Shown in pieces: positions 55,626-63,430 of a stretch of 64,000 bases of DNA. The translations under genes and the position numbers were made by a program. The DNA comes from SIG78 sp036677805 (lineage in GTDB: Bacteria; Verrucomicrobiota; Lentisphaeria; Victivallales; Victivallaceae). The notes below the pieces were generated by a model. That model did no database searches. It worked only from the letters and a program-made list of their open reading frames with translations, and was not told the origin of the DNA. Each line of letters begins with the position of its first letter. Within the stretch, counting starts at the first letter, position 1. Where the stretch lies: positions 41,499 through 105,498 of the forward strand of contig JAVBVS010000020.1 of assembly GCA_036677805.1 (NCBI GenBank), written 5' to 3'.

Positions 55626-56477
55626 ATGAAACTGAGCTTCGAACGCAACGACATCGAACGCATCTGCGGTTTCCGCAGCAAAAAACTGACTGCGGTCAAT
55701 TTCGTCTTCACCTTCATTATCGGCGTAGTCCTGACTGTGGCTTTCTACGGGCTGCTGCTGCCGTTTTACGGGCGCGGCATCACCATGGTCGACATGTTTT
55801 TCCACGGCGGCTCCATGCACCGCTCCACCCTGCCCTACTACACCGTGTTTCTGACCGGATGGTCCTTGGCGATTCTGTTCGTAAAGTCGTGCAAACTCAA
55901 AACCCAGCGCAAGGCGTTTGCACTTCAGATTCTGCCGGAAGACCCCAATTTCGTACTCTCGCCGCGCACCGCGCGGGAAATTCTCGACCGCATCTATCTG
56001 GCGGTCGACCAGCCATCGCGCTTCGCGCTTTTCGACCGCATCGATCTGGCGCTCGGCAATCTCAAAAACCTCGGCAATGTTTCCGCGGTATCCGAGTGCC
56101 TGACCACTCAGGCGGCCAACGATGAAGAGTACCTTACCAGTTCCCATACCGTGCTCAAGGGCTTCATCTGGGCAATCCCGGTGCTGGGCTTCATCGGCAC
56201 CGTGGTCGGGCTGTCGACGGCGGTAGGCGGCTTCGGCAGTGTCGTCGCCCGCGGCGCCAATCTCGAAGAACTGAAAGGCGCGCTGACCGGAGTGACCGGC
56301 GGCCTCGCGGTGGCATTTGAAACGACGCTGATTGCGTTGGTACTGGCGCTGATCGTCCAGCTTTACGCCAAATTCATCCAGTCGGAGGAAGAGCAGTTTC
56401 TGGATGAATGCGCGGATTACTGCAACCGCAACATCGTAGCCAAAATGAAGAACATCAACCTCAACGACGAGCTGTAA
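55626..56477 (+). CDS. MotA/TolQ/ExbB-like proton channel subunit
   Basis: A 283-residue inner-membrane protein. Two hydrophobic segments (about 22-45, 58-78) precede a cytoplasmic loop. The diagnostic pair then follows: IPVLGFIGTVVGLSTAVGGF (about 178-197) and GLAVAFETTLIALVLALIVQ (about 224-243). These carry the conserved Thr/Gly positions of MotA/TolQ/ExbB/ZorA ion channels. It is expected to form a pentamer around the two ExbD-like subunits encoded next. The ATG follows GGAGCATTGTT. Ion specificity cannot be read from the sequence. Confidence 0.9.
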   Translation: MKLSFERNDIERICGFRSKKLTAVNFVFTFIIGVVLTVAFYGLLLPFYGRGITMVDMFFHGGSMHRSTLPYYTVFLTGWSLAILFVKSCKLKTQRKAFALQILPEDPNFVLSPRTAREILDRIYLAVDQPSRFALFDRIDLALGNLKNLGNVSAVSECLTTQAANDEEYLTSSHTVLKGFIWAIPVLGFIGTVVGLSTAVGGFGSVVARGANLEELKGALTGVTGGLAVAFETTLIALVLALIVQLYAKFIQSEEEQFLDECADYCNRNIVAKMKNINLNDEL

Positions 56478-56496
56478 ATCCGGGAGACGTGGCCGT

Positions 56497-57339
56497 ATGG
56501 CGCGCGACGAAGACAATTCGGCGATCTCGCTGTTTTCGTTTCAGGACATCATCACCAGCATCACCGGGATCATGTTTCTGGTGGTGCTGCTGTTGCTGCT
56601 GTTCGTCATTACCTCGCGCCCCCGGCCGCCGGAACCGGCGCCGGAATCCGCCGCGCAACCATTGACTCAAAAACTGGCGGAGCTGCAACATCAATTGGAT
56701 CAGCTCACCCGTCGGGATGACGCCTTGCAACAGCGCCTGGCCGAGCTGCGGCAACTCTCCCCCGCCGCCGTCGAAGCGCAACTGAAAGAATTGCGGCAGG
56801 CTTTGGACGACGCCCGCCAGGCCAACGAAGCCGAAGATGCCCGGCAACGCCGGCTTGCGACCGAAGCCGCAACTTTGACTCTGGAGCATGAGGAACTCGA
56901 GCGTCGGCAGCAGACCCTCCGGAACGCCGAGTCCGTCGCGGCCGAAAATCTCAAGCGCCTGACCGCGGAACTGGAACGCAAAGAGGCTGAGTTCAACCAG
57001 CACCAGCGGGTCATGGAGTACGCGGTCGACCGCACTATGCCGCAGGTTCCCGCGCTGGCGGAAGTCGGCAGGAACGGGGTCAAAGTTCTGTTGCTGAGCG
57101 ACCGGGAGATTCATGATTTTCAGGTTGCCGGCGACGGCACTGCAGGCGTCCGGCGCTTTCTGGAATGGGCGCGGACCCGGAAAGCAGCACAGGAATACTT
57201 TTGCGTGCTGGTCCGTCCCGGCGGTTTCCGTTATGCCGAGGATATCCTTGACCGCCTGAAAACCATGGGGTTCGAGCGCGGATTGGAAATCCTGCCCAAT
57301 GACGAGGCGACCATTTTTGTGGAGGGAGCCAAGCCATGA
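56497..57339 (+). CDS. ExbD/ZorB-like stator subunit with coiled coil (first of two)
   Basis: A 280-residue protein. The N-terminus SLFSFQDIITSITGIMFLVV (residues 11-30) is the ExbD/TolR-like membrane helix with Asp17 in the position of the ion-carrying Asp. A long coiled coil (about 55-180, many Glu/Arg/Leu heptads) is followed by a C-terminal globular domain (from about 195, NGVKVLLLSDREIHDFQVAG ... LVRPGGFRYAEDILDRLKTM). No OmpA-type peptidoglycan-binding motif is present. GGGAG lies eight bases before the ATG. It overlaps the next gene by four bases. Confidence 0.82.
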   Translation: MARDEDNSAISLFSFQDIITSITGIMFLVVLLLLLFVITSRPRPPEPAPESAAQPLTQKLAELQHQLDQLTRRDDALQQRLAELRQLSPAAVEAQLKELRQALDDARQANEAEDARQRRLATEAATLTLEHEELERRQQTLRNAESVAAENLKRLTAELERKEAEFNQHQRVMEYAVDRTMPQVPALAEVGRNGVKVLLLSDREIHDFQVAGDGTAGVRRFLEWARTRKAAQEYFCVLVRPGGFRYAEDILDRLKTMGFERGLEILPNDEATIFVEGAKP

Positions 57340-58286
57340 GCCGGCGGCATCGCAAACCCGAAGAGGAATCAAGTCTCGAACTGTTGCTCGATACCATGTG
57401 CAACACCTTCGGCGGAGTGATGTTCATCGCCATCTCCCTTTTCGTCGTCGCCTCGGCCATGACCCAGATCGATGCGCCGCCGGTTCCGGATGCGGCAATA
57501 CGGCAGCCAGCCGAACTCCGTACCGCAATCGCCCGGCTGGAAACGCTGCTGGCGGCGGAGCGGCAGCGGTTGGCATTGCAGGAGCAGGAACTCGCCATCC
57601 GGGAGGAAGCCCCCGAACAGCAGCGGCTCCGGGAGATCGCATTGCTTGAAAAATTATTGCAGGAGCAAAGCTTGCGCCGCGAACTCCTCGCCGCCGCAAA
57701 GCAAACCGACGACCTTTCCCGGCGACAGCTCGTCACCCGGATCGAACAGTTCCGCACGACGCTGCGCGAACAGGAATCGCAGCTTGCCGCCCGGGAACAG
57801 GAGGCGCTTCGCCTGAAACTGGCGCTCGACAAACTCACAGCCAGCCCGATTGAGGCGATGAAAATCAATTTCAAAGTCATGCAGAACAGCGTCCAGGCGC
57901 CGTTTTTCCTGTTGCTGCGCGGCGACCGGGTCTGGAAGGTCGGCCCCTGGCTCAAGGACGGCGCCGCATCCCGTCCGGATGACGCCGTCAATGCCCGGAC
58001 CGGAACTCAGGACGGCCGTCAGATCGTGATCTGCGTACCGAAACCAGAGACTGGCATTCCGGTTTTCTCCGGTGCCGAACCGACGGCGCAATTCCGCCGG
58101 TTGCTGGCGGAAATTCCGCCGGACCGGGTGCCGAAGTTCGTGGTTTCACCGGACGCGGCGGCAACCGGCTACAAATTGCGCGAATATCTCAAAAACGCCG
58201 ATATCCGGCATGGTTGCAGTCTCGCGGTCGACAATACGCCGGAATTCACCTATATCTACCAGGACAAGGTGCAGTATGAGTATTGA
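57336..58286 (+). CDS. ExbD/ZorB-like stator subunit with coiled coil (second of two)
   Basis: A 316-residue protein with the same layout as its neighbour. The membrane helix with Asp19 is in SLELLLDTMCNTFGGVMFIA (residues 13-32). A coiled coil runs from about 60 to 180, and a C-terminal domain (from about 195) contains QAPFFLLLRGDRVWKVGPWL and FVVSPDAAATGYKLREYLKN. The C-terminal pattern (beta strand, P-x-x-x-x-Y, helix, final strand) matches the other copy, so the two are paralogues, probably one each per channel. The ATG overlaps the upstream stop (ATGA) behind GGAGGGAG. It overlaps the vWA gene by 11 bases. Confidence 0.82.
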   Translation: MSRRHRKPEEESSLELLLDTMCNTFGGVMFIAISLFVVASAMTQIDAPPVPDAAIRQPAELRTAIARLETLLAAERQRLALQEQELAIREEAPEQQRLREIALLEKLLQEQSLRRELLAAAKQTDDLSRRQLVTRIEQFRTTLREQESQLAAREQEALRLKLALDKLTASPIEAMKINFKVMQNSVQAPFFLLLRGDRVWKVGPWLKDGAASRPDDAVNARTGTQDGRQIVICVPKPETGIPVFSGAEPTAQFRRLLAEIPPDRVPKFVVSPDAAATGYKLREYLKNADIRHGCSLAVDNTPEFTYIYQDKVQYEY

Positions 58287-59358
58287 CCGGCGATTCGATC
58301 CACGGTTGGAAATCCGCCGACCGCCGGAAGCCCCGCGTCATCCGGCGCGGCCTTATATCTTTCTGCTGTTTGGAATATTGCTGCTGTTTTTGTGGGCATG
58401 GTGGACCCGGCCGGCAGCGCCTCCTCCCACCGGAACGGCCGGTGTCGCCCAGACTGCCGGAGGCGGACTCGGTTCCGGTTCGGGTTCGGGCGGAAGCGAT
58501 CATGGCAATGGACCGGGCAGCGGCGACCGGGGCGACGGTCCCGGCGCCGGCGAACAGGGCGAAGGCCGGGGTGGCGGCGGTTCGGATTCCGGGAGTGGAT
58601 CATCCTCCGGCAGCCATGTTGCCGCGGACAGCAACGGCGCCGCTTTGACCGCATCGGCAAACGGATCATCCGGTGGAGGCGTGGAGCACGCTCCGGAAGC
58701 GCCGCCCAAAACCCGCGCCATGCCGTTTCAGGCAGTCAATCCGGAACCGGCGGCAGCCGCGGTAAAAGCAGCGCCCGGGGCGGCGGAGGGGCGGCGGGGT
58801 TTTTACGGAGTCGAAGTTTCCGGTACCGGGCGTGTGCTGTTTCTGGTGGATATTTCAGGCTCCATGGGGGGACCATCTCAGGAAGAACGCAGTAAAACCA
58901 AAATGGATATTCTGCAATTCGAATTGCGCAAGGCGATCTGCGGCGGTCCGGCGCTGACCGAGCAGAGTTACCGGCGCAGCGGCAGCTTCTTCATCATCGG
59001 CTTCGATCATCAGCAGATTCAGTTTCCCGACGCGAATCTGTGCCGCTACCGCGACCGCAAGGCAATGGCCGCGGCAATGGAGTTCATCGACCAGAAAATC
59101 GCACCGCGCGGCGGTACCCTGATGCGTCCGGCATGGGCCAAGGCGGCGGTGCTGATTCGCGAACAGAATATCCGCACCGTCTACTTCCTGACTGACGGCG
59201 AGGATAATAACGGATTGGGAGCGGACGAACTTCTGGCCTTCCTGGGCAAGGAAATTCCGCGCATGGTGGTAGTGCATTGCATTGCGATCGGCCACGATCA
59301 GGAGTTCATGCGCAAGGTGGCGGATGAGCGCAAAGGCAAATACGTTTACCGTCCTTAG
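58276..59358 (+). CDS. Membrane-anchored von Willebrand factor A domain protein
   Basis: A 360-residue protein. One transmembrane helix (27-43, YIFLLFGILLLFLWAWW) is followed by a low-complexity Gly/Ser-rich linker (about 60-130). A vWA domain runs from about 180 to the end. The metal-ion-dependent adhesion site is intact: DISGS at 192-196, GGTLMRPAW with the Thr, and TDGED. vWA domains of this kind bind protein ligands through a bound Mg2+. The domain would lie on the far side of the membrane together with the ExbD-like C-termini. The ATG overlaps the previous gene. Last gene of the cluster. No clear hairpin terminator follows. Confidence 0.88.
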   Translation: MSIDRRFDPRLEIRRPPEAPRHPARPYIFLLFGILLLFLWAWWTRPAAPPPTGTAGVAQTAGGGLGSGSGSGGSDHGNGPGSGDRGDGPGAGEQGEGRGGGGSDSGSGSSSGSHVAADSNGAALTASANGSSGGGVEHAPEAPPKTRAMPFQAVNPEPAAAAVKAAPGAAEGRRGFYGVEVSGTGRVLFLVDISGSMGGPSQEERSKTKMDILQFELRKAICGGPALTEQSYRRSGSFFIIGFDHQQIQFPDANLCRYRDRKAMAAAMEFIDQKIAPRGGTLMRPAWAKAAVLIREQNIRTVYFLTDGEDNNGLGADELLAFLGKEIPRMVVVHCIAIGHDQEFMRKVADERKGKYVYRP

Positions 59359-59391
59359 CCCGGTTTTTTCAAAAAAAGTTCTCATTTGAGC

Positions 59392-59420
59392 TTGATTTTT
59401 CGCTCGAACCTTGCTATATT
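59392..59420 (+). promoter_or_regulatory. Promoter of the tRNA-Phe gene
   Basis: TTGATT (59392-59397), 17-base spacer, TATATT (59415-59420), 40 bases before the tRNA. Confidence 0.8.
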
Positions 59421-59460
59421 AATAAAACAGTAAGCGGCCACGGTCGTGAGCTGATAATAT

Positions 59461-59536
<76 letters not shown>

Positions 59537-59550
59537 ATTTTTGTTACTAC

Positions 59551-59575
59551 GCCAGTCCAAGCGACTGGCTTTTTT
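59551..59575 (+). terminator. Terminator of tRNA-Phe
   Basis: Stem GCCAGTC (59551-59557) with GACTGGC (59563-59569), 5-base loop, then six T. Confidence 0.88.
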
Positions 59576-59773
59576 GTTTTTAGCCTCAAATTCTGAGTTC
59601 AAACTGCTGTCGGGGCATGCCGATTTTGCTATCGGACACACCCCAATCCGCCCAATTCTGCTCAACTGCTCAGATTTTTTGGAAAGCACCTGTGTCATCT
59701 CCGATTTTAGACACAGATCGTAAACTACTCATAATCAACAAAGTTATTCTTGACCATTCCGGTCATTATGAAA

Positions 59774-59821
59774 ACGATACAAACGGAGTACCAGCCGGGA
59801 TTCGAACTCGCATCCTCTCGG
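59774..59821 (-). repeat. Repeat copy 1, tRNA T-arm-like
   Basis: A 48-base direct repeat, 40 of 48 identical to 60141-60188, of which the first 16 bases (59774-59789) are exact. Read on the minus strand it contains GTTCGAATCC flanked by imperfect stem arms, like the T-arm and 3' end of a tRNA. Acceptor and anticodon arms are not recognisable. Confidence 0.7.
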
Positions 59822-59884
59822 GTTGAGTATAATATTCCGGACTCAGAAGAGGTGATGTTCATCCTTCACCAATATTGGAGAGGT

Positions 59885-60097
59885 GTAACCCGGTGCAGAT
59901 TTCTGCACCGGGTTACGATTGAAATCATTCCGATACCCCCGTCCAATATCGGACGAGGGGTACTCGGCCTCCATAATGACGGACATTGAGCTCTCGGAGG
60001 GCACGATGTTCAACCCTTGGGACTCGGAGTCCCAAAGATGTACTGACTCTAATATTGACATGAATTTACACCGGCAACCTCGGGTCAAATTTGACCC
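59885..60097. repeat. Cluster of four palindromes
   Basis: Four strong inverted repeats within 213 bases: 59885-59916 (perfect 14-base stem, 4-base loop), 59934-59962 (10-pair stem with a bulge), 60017-60035 (8-base stem, 3-base loop) and 60082-60097 (perfect 16-base palindrome). None is followed by a T run, so they are not ordinary terminators. Confidence 0.75.
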
Positions 60098-60140
60098 AAG
60101 GGTCCATCTACAAATCATAAGACGAATAATCCCGACCGAC

Positions 60141-60188
60141 ACGATACAAACGGAGTTCCATCCTGGATGCGAACCCGTGTCCTCTCTG
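60141..60188 (-). repeat. Repeat copy 2, tRNA T-arm-like
   Basis: Second copy of the 48-base repeat, 367 bases after the first. Minus-strand GTTCGCATCC occupies the T-loop position. The exact 16-base core is at 60141-60156. Confidence 0.7.
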
Positions 60189-60373
60189 TATTTTGTCAAT
60201 TTTGTCAGGCTGTCAGGTGTCAATTCCGTAAAAATGTATTTAGCGCTTCGCTCATGATTGGAAACAAATCGAACACATAAATGAAATCATACCGAGCGGG
60301 ATGTTTATGCTTGTATTCTCGCCGCAGACAACTATATTAGTACCGAGCGGTAATAACAAACACGGAGACGAAT

Positions 60374-60604
60374 ATGTCGCACGAAGAACAGGTGAGTTGC
60401 GAAGCCATCGGGAAAAAGATACGGGATTTGCGCCGGGAGCAAGGATTGACGCAAGCGCAACTGGCTGGCTTGGCAAACACAGGAATCCGTCTTGTCGGCG
60501 ATCTGGAAAACGGAAAAGAGACCTGTCAAACGGGAAAACTGCTCCGCGTCCTTTCGGCCCTTGGCGTTGTGGTTCACATCTACAGCCCGTATGATAAGGA
60601 ATAA
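60374..60604 (+). CDS. XRE/Y4mF (HipB-like) DNA-binding protein
   Basis: A 76-residue helix-turn-helix protein: IGKKIRDLRREQGLTQAQLA followed by GLANTGIRLVGDLENGKETC and LLRVLSALGVVVHIY. The LVGDLENGK stretch and the LRVLSALG end are characteristic of the Y4mF/HipB subgroup. These usually precede a HipA kinase, but no hipA is present here; two nucleotidyltransferase genes follow instead. A GGAGACGAAT box precedes the ATG. It probably represses its own operon. Confidence 0.88.
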   Translation: MSHEEQVSCEAIGKKIRDLRREQGLTQAQLAGLANTGIRLVGDLENGKETCQTGKLLRVLSALGVVVHIYSPYDKE

Positions 60605-60679
60605 TCTTTTTTGCACAGAAAGGACATAAAATGTCCATGCGGCAACGATATATTGATATTTAGGTAACGGAGAAAAAAT

Positions 60680-61771
60680 ATGTTTCGATTTGAATACTTG
60701 GGAAAAAACAATGACGGACGCGTCATATTTCGCGGGCTGTGGGGCAGTCATGCTTATGGAACCGCCACGCCGGAAAGCGACCGCGATACTATCGGCGTTT
60801 TTGTTGTCGAAAGCCGCCGTTATCTGGAACTTGATCCTCCTGAAACGCAAGTCGCGGACGAACGGCATGACAACCGTTTTTATTCGCTTCGCAATTATTG
60901 CGAGCTGGCCGCCAATGCCAATCCGAATATTCTGGACTCGCTTTTTCTGCCGGAAGACTGCATTCTCGCAACCTCTGTCTATTGGCAAATGCTTGTGGAA
61001 AAACGAAAAATCTTTGTTTCCAGCACCGCTGCAAAAACATACTGTGAATATGCTCTCGGACAGATCAAAAAGGCTCGCGGCTGTAATAAGCGCGTCCATA
61101 ATCCGCAACCGGAAGAACCGCCGAAAGCGGAAGAATTTTGCCGTTTTATTCCGAAAGAGAGCGTGGGTATGCCTGCCCGTCCGCTCTCCCTTGCTGACGC
61201 AGGAATTGATTTATCCCGATGCCATGCCGCCGCAGTGGAGTGGAGTTCCGAGCTTTTCCGGCTCTATGATTATGGGGTGAATGCCAAAGGCGTTTTCCGC
61301 AACGGAATGCTGGTATGTGAAAGCATCCCGAAAGAGGACGAGCAGAATCGTTTCATCGGGCTGCTGTTATTCAACCGCAATGCCTTTGATGCGGCCAAAA
61401 TCAAGCATCGTCAATACTGGGAATGGCATCAGGAGCGCAATTCCAGCCGCTGGCGTCAGCAGGAAACCGGCGAACTGGATTATGACGCCAAGAATCTGAT
61501 GCACACCTTCCGGCTGCTATATTCCGGCTTGAACATCATGACCTGCGGTGTGCCACTGGTACGTTTTGCTGGCGAAAAACTGGCGGAACTTCGCGCCATC
61601 CGTGCGGGAAAATTCTCTTATGCGGATTTGCTTGAAAAAGCACAGTTGCTTTCGGAAAAGCTGGAATCATTGAGAAAATCATCCGCTTTACCGGAAACGG
61701 CGGACCGTCAGGAAATCAATCGTCTGCTTTTGAACATCACCGAAAAATGGGAGGCGGAACATGCGAAATGA
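60680..61771 (+). CDS. RlaP-type nucleotidyltransferase (pol-beta superfamily), first copy
   Basis: A 363-residue protein with the pol-beta-type nucleotidyltransferase signature WGSHAYGTATPESDRDTIGV (G22-S23, then D34 and D36 as metal ligands). The later part is helical, with YWEWHQERNSSRWRQQETGE and DAKNLMHTFRLLYSGLNIMT, as in the YcgL/RlaP family. Members are associated with RNA ligases or RNA repair, and others act in toxin-antitoxin-like pairs. No ligase is visible in the window. The ATG follows CGGAGAAAAAAT. The next gene overlaps by 11 bases and encodes a second family member. Confidence 0.82.
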   Translation: MFRFEYLGKNNDGRVIFRGLWGSHAYGTATPESDRDTIGVFVVESRRYLELDPPETQVADERHDNRFYSLRNYCELAANANPNILDSLFLPEDCILATSVYWQMLVEKRKIFVSSTAAKTYCEYALGQIKKARGCNKRVHNPQPEEPPKAEEFCRFIPKESVGMPARPLSLADAGIDLSRCHAAAVEWSSELFRLYDYGVNAKGVFRNGMLVCESIPKEDEQNRFIGLLLFNRNAFDAAKIKHRQYWEWHQERNSSRWRQQETGELDYDAKNLMHTFRLLYSGLNIMTCGVPLVRFAGEKLAELRAIRAGKFSYADLLEKAQLLSEKLESLRKSSALPETADRQEINRLLLNITEKWEAEHAK

Positions 61772-62531
61772 AATTTGTAATGCCCTGCGTAAATTGGAGG
61801 AGGAACATGACTGCCGGATATTATTTGCCGCGGAATCCGGGAGTCGCGCCTGGGGTTTTGCGTCACCGGACAGCGATTACGATATTCGTGCAATCTATGT
61901 GAAGCCGCGCGACTGGTATTTGTCGATGGAAGACAATCCGAAAGATGCCATTGAGGCGATGCTGCCGAATGACTTGGATATTTCCGCGTGGGAACTTCGC
62001 AAAGCGCTGCGACAGTTTGCAAAGGGAAATCTGTCTTTGTTCGAATGGTTCGGCAGTCCTATCATCTATGAATCCGACGAGCGTTTCATGGCGGAGATAG
62101 TGCCGTTGCTTCCGGACTTTTTCAACCCGGTCAAGGCGGTGCATCATTACCTTGCTATCCATGACAAGGCGATGTCCGATATGGACGAACAAGGTCGGAT
62201 CGGCATAAAAAAACTGTTTTACGCATTGCGCGGTTTCTTTGCCGCAGCTTGGAGCGCAGACCGGAAAACGATGCCGCCGACAGAATTCAACAGGATGCTT
62301 ATTCCGGAACTTTTCCCGAACGAAATTCTTGAATTAGTCATGGTTTTGAAAAGACAAAAAGAAAATGCGATTGAAAAACAGCGAATTGATATGCCGGAAA
62401 AAATAACCGAATATTTTCAAAGCCAGCGTATTTCTTTAGAAATTCAGATGAAATCGGATGAAAAACGAACCTGCAATCCGGATTTGTTAAATCGTATTCT
62501 TCGCCATTTTATTTGCGGAGAAGCGAAATGA
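61761..62531 (+). CDS. RlaP-type nucleotidyltransferase (pol-beta superfamily), second copy
   Basis: A 256-residue protein with ESGSRAWGFASPDSDYDIRA (G27-S28, D39 and D41), the catalytic core of the same family. LSLFEWFGSPIIYESDERFM and DEQGRIGIKKLFYALRGFFA follow, typical of YcgL/RlaP proteins. It is shorter than the first copy and only distantly similar, so it is not a recent tandem duplication. Translation overlaps the first copy by 11 bases. Its own stop overlaps the following XRE fragment (ATGA). Confidence 0.82.
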   Translation: MRNEICNALRKLEEEHDCRILFAAESGSRAWGFASPDSDYDIRAIYVKPRDWYLSMEDNPKDAIEAMLPNDLDISAWELRKALRQFAKGNLSLFEWFGSPIIYESDERFMAEIVPLLPDFFNPVKAVHHYLAIHDKAMSDMDEQGRIGIKKLFYALRGFFAAAWSADRKTMPPTEFNRMLIPELFPNEILELVMVLKRQKENAIEKQRIDMPEKITEYFQSQRISLEIQMKSDEKRTCNPDLLNRILRHFICGEAK

Positions 62532-62710
62532 CCATCGCGGAATTTGTCAAAACCGAACGGCATAATCTCAAAATGACGCAAGTCAAGTTCGCGACCGAGG
62601 TGAATGCTTCAGTTTTGTCTATTCTGTCGCAATGTCGCACGGATATTTTTGAAAAAAATTCAGCCCACGTCGTTTCGCGGACATTATTTGTCCCTTTGCC
62701 GGTGATATAG
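62528..62710 (+). pseudogene. Truncated HipB/XRE-like gene
   Basis: A 60-residue ORF starting MTIAEFVKTERHNLKMTQVK, which is the N-terminal half of a HipB/Y4mF-type repressor. The remainder (ASVLSILSQCRTDIFEKNSA onward) does not match the second half of the helix-turn-helix. The gene was probably disrupted by a deletion and now ends in unrelated sequence. A good ribosome site (GGAGAAGCGAA) and the ATGA overlap with the preceding gene are kept. A functional short peptide cannot be excluded. Confidence 0.55.
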
Positions 62711-62731
62711 TATCGGTCGGAAGGAGCAAAT

Positions 62732-63430
62732 ATGATTGAGGTTGACCAAGATAACCATCCGGGATTATACCGTTATGCGATAGAACTGCTGGAGTACCCG
62801 GAACTCACGGACGAGCAGTATGCCGCCGCCATCGCCGACTTGAAGAAGCCGGATGATGCGGCTGCGCATATCGCCGCCCGTGAAAAGTTGATTTGCGCTC
62901 ACCTCGGCATGGTGCTGTCCATGGCGGTCAATACCTCGTTTCATTATTACGGATTGTCGATGGAGGACTTCGTCGGCATTGGCAATCATGCGCTGGTTAA
63001 GCGTTTCGCCTGTTTCAAGCCGAATAAGGATGCGCGATTTTCCACCTACATGCGCAAGGTGGTGGAGCGCTGGATATACGGCAATCTCAAAAAGCACATT
63101 ATCTGGGATCAAGCCGACGATGTCGACTTGGAACTGGTCGGCAACGATTTTTCCGGTCGGCGATGCTGCGAATTTGTCCGCAAGGTGGAAGAAGCAATCC
63201 ATACGCTCTCCGATGAGGAACAGACCATTGTCCGCATGTTGTTTTACGCGGCAGAGCGGCCGGATATCAAGGCGGTGGCCAAGACGCTTCACCGTACCGA
63301 AAACGGGCTAAAATTGTCGTTGCAAAAAATCTGCGACAAACTGCGTCCGCAACTGCGCGGCGTATATCGACCGCAATGGAAAACCATAATCACCCCGAAA
63401 GATGATGACGATGAAAATAGAAACGATTGA
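62732..63430 (+). CDS. Sigma-70-family-like sigma factor
   Basis: A 232-residue protein. The region 2-like part (about 48-125) reads LICAHLGMVLSMAVNTSFHY, then LSMEDFVGIGNHALVKRFAC and FSTYMRKVVERWIYGNLKKH. These are recognisable core-binding and -10-recognition helices. Residues 150-205 form a region 4-like helix-turn-helix (EEAIHTLSDEEQTIVRMLFY ... AVAKTLHRTENGLKLSLQKI). It is distantly related to sigma-70, as in plasmid or phage sigma-like proteins. AAGGAG precedes the ATG. It overlaps the next gene by 29 bases. Confidence 0.75.
   Translation: MIEVDQDNHPGLYRYAIELLEYPELTDEQYAAAIADLKKPDDAAAHIAAREKLICAHLGMVLSMAVNTSFHYYGLSMEDFVGIGNHALVKRFACFKPNKDARFSTYMRKVVERWIYGNLKKHIIWDQADDVDLELVGNDFSGRRCCEFVRKVEEAIHTLSDEEQTIVRMLFYAAERPDIKAVAKTLHRTENGLKLSLQKICDKLRPQLRGVYRPQWKTIITPKDDDDENRND

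Larger units (their letters stand above)
59576..60373. other. 800-base non-coding junction between tRNA-Phe and the XRE gene
   Basis: No supportable gene. The stretch contains a 48-base repeat pair resembling tRNA T-arms and four strong palindromes, listed separately. Frames open here have no ribosome sites and lack family resemblance. It probably records insertion or recombination events at the tRNA gene. Confidence 0.6.

Noticed and set aside
58445..58680. Tandem repeat in DNA
   Set aside because: Low-complexity Gly/Ser-coding linker of the vWA protein, not an ordered DNA repeat.
47122..59358. Identification as a Zorya system
   Set aside because: There is no ZorB-type OmpA domain, no ZorC, ZorD or ZorE nuclease or helicase, and a GTPase/GAP1 pair is present instead.
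59774..59860. Possible functional tRNA on the minus strand
   Set aside because: Only a T-loop-like element is present; T-stem pairs are broken and no acceptor or anticodon arm can be folded.
59885..60100. CRISPR array
   Set aside because: Palindromes differ from each other in sequence and spacing, so there is no regular repeat-spacer pattern and no cas gene.
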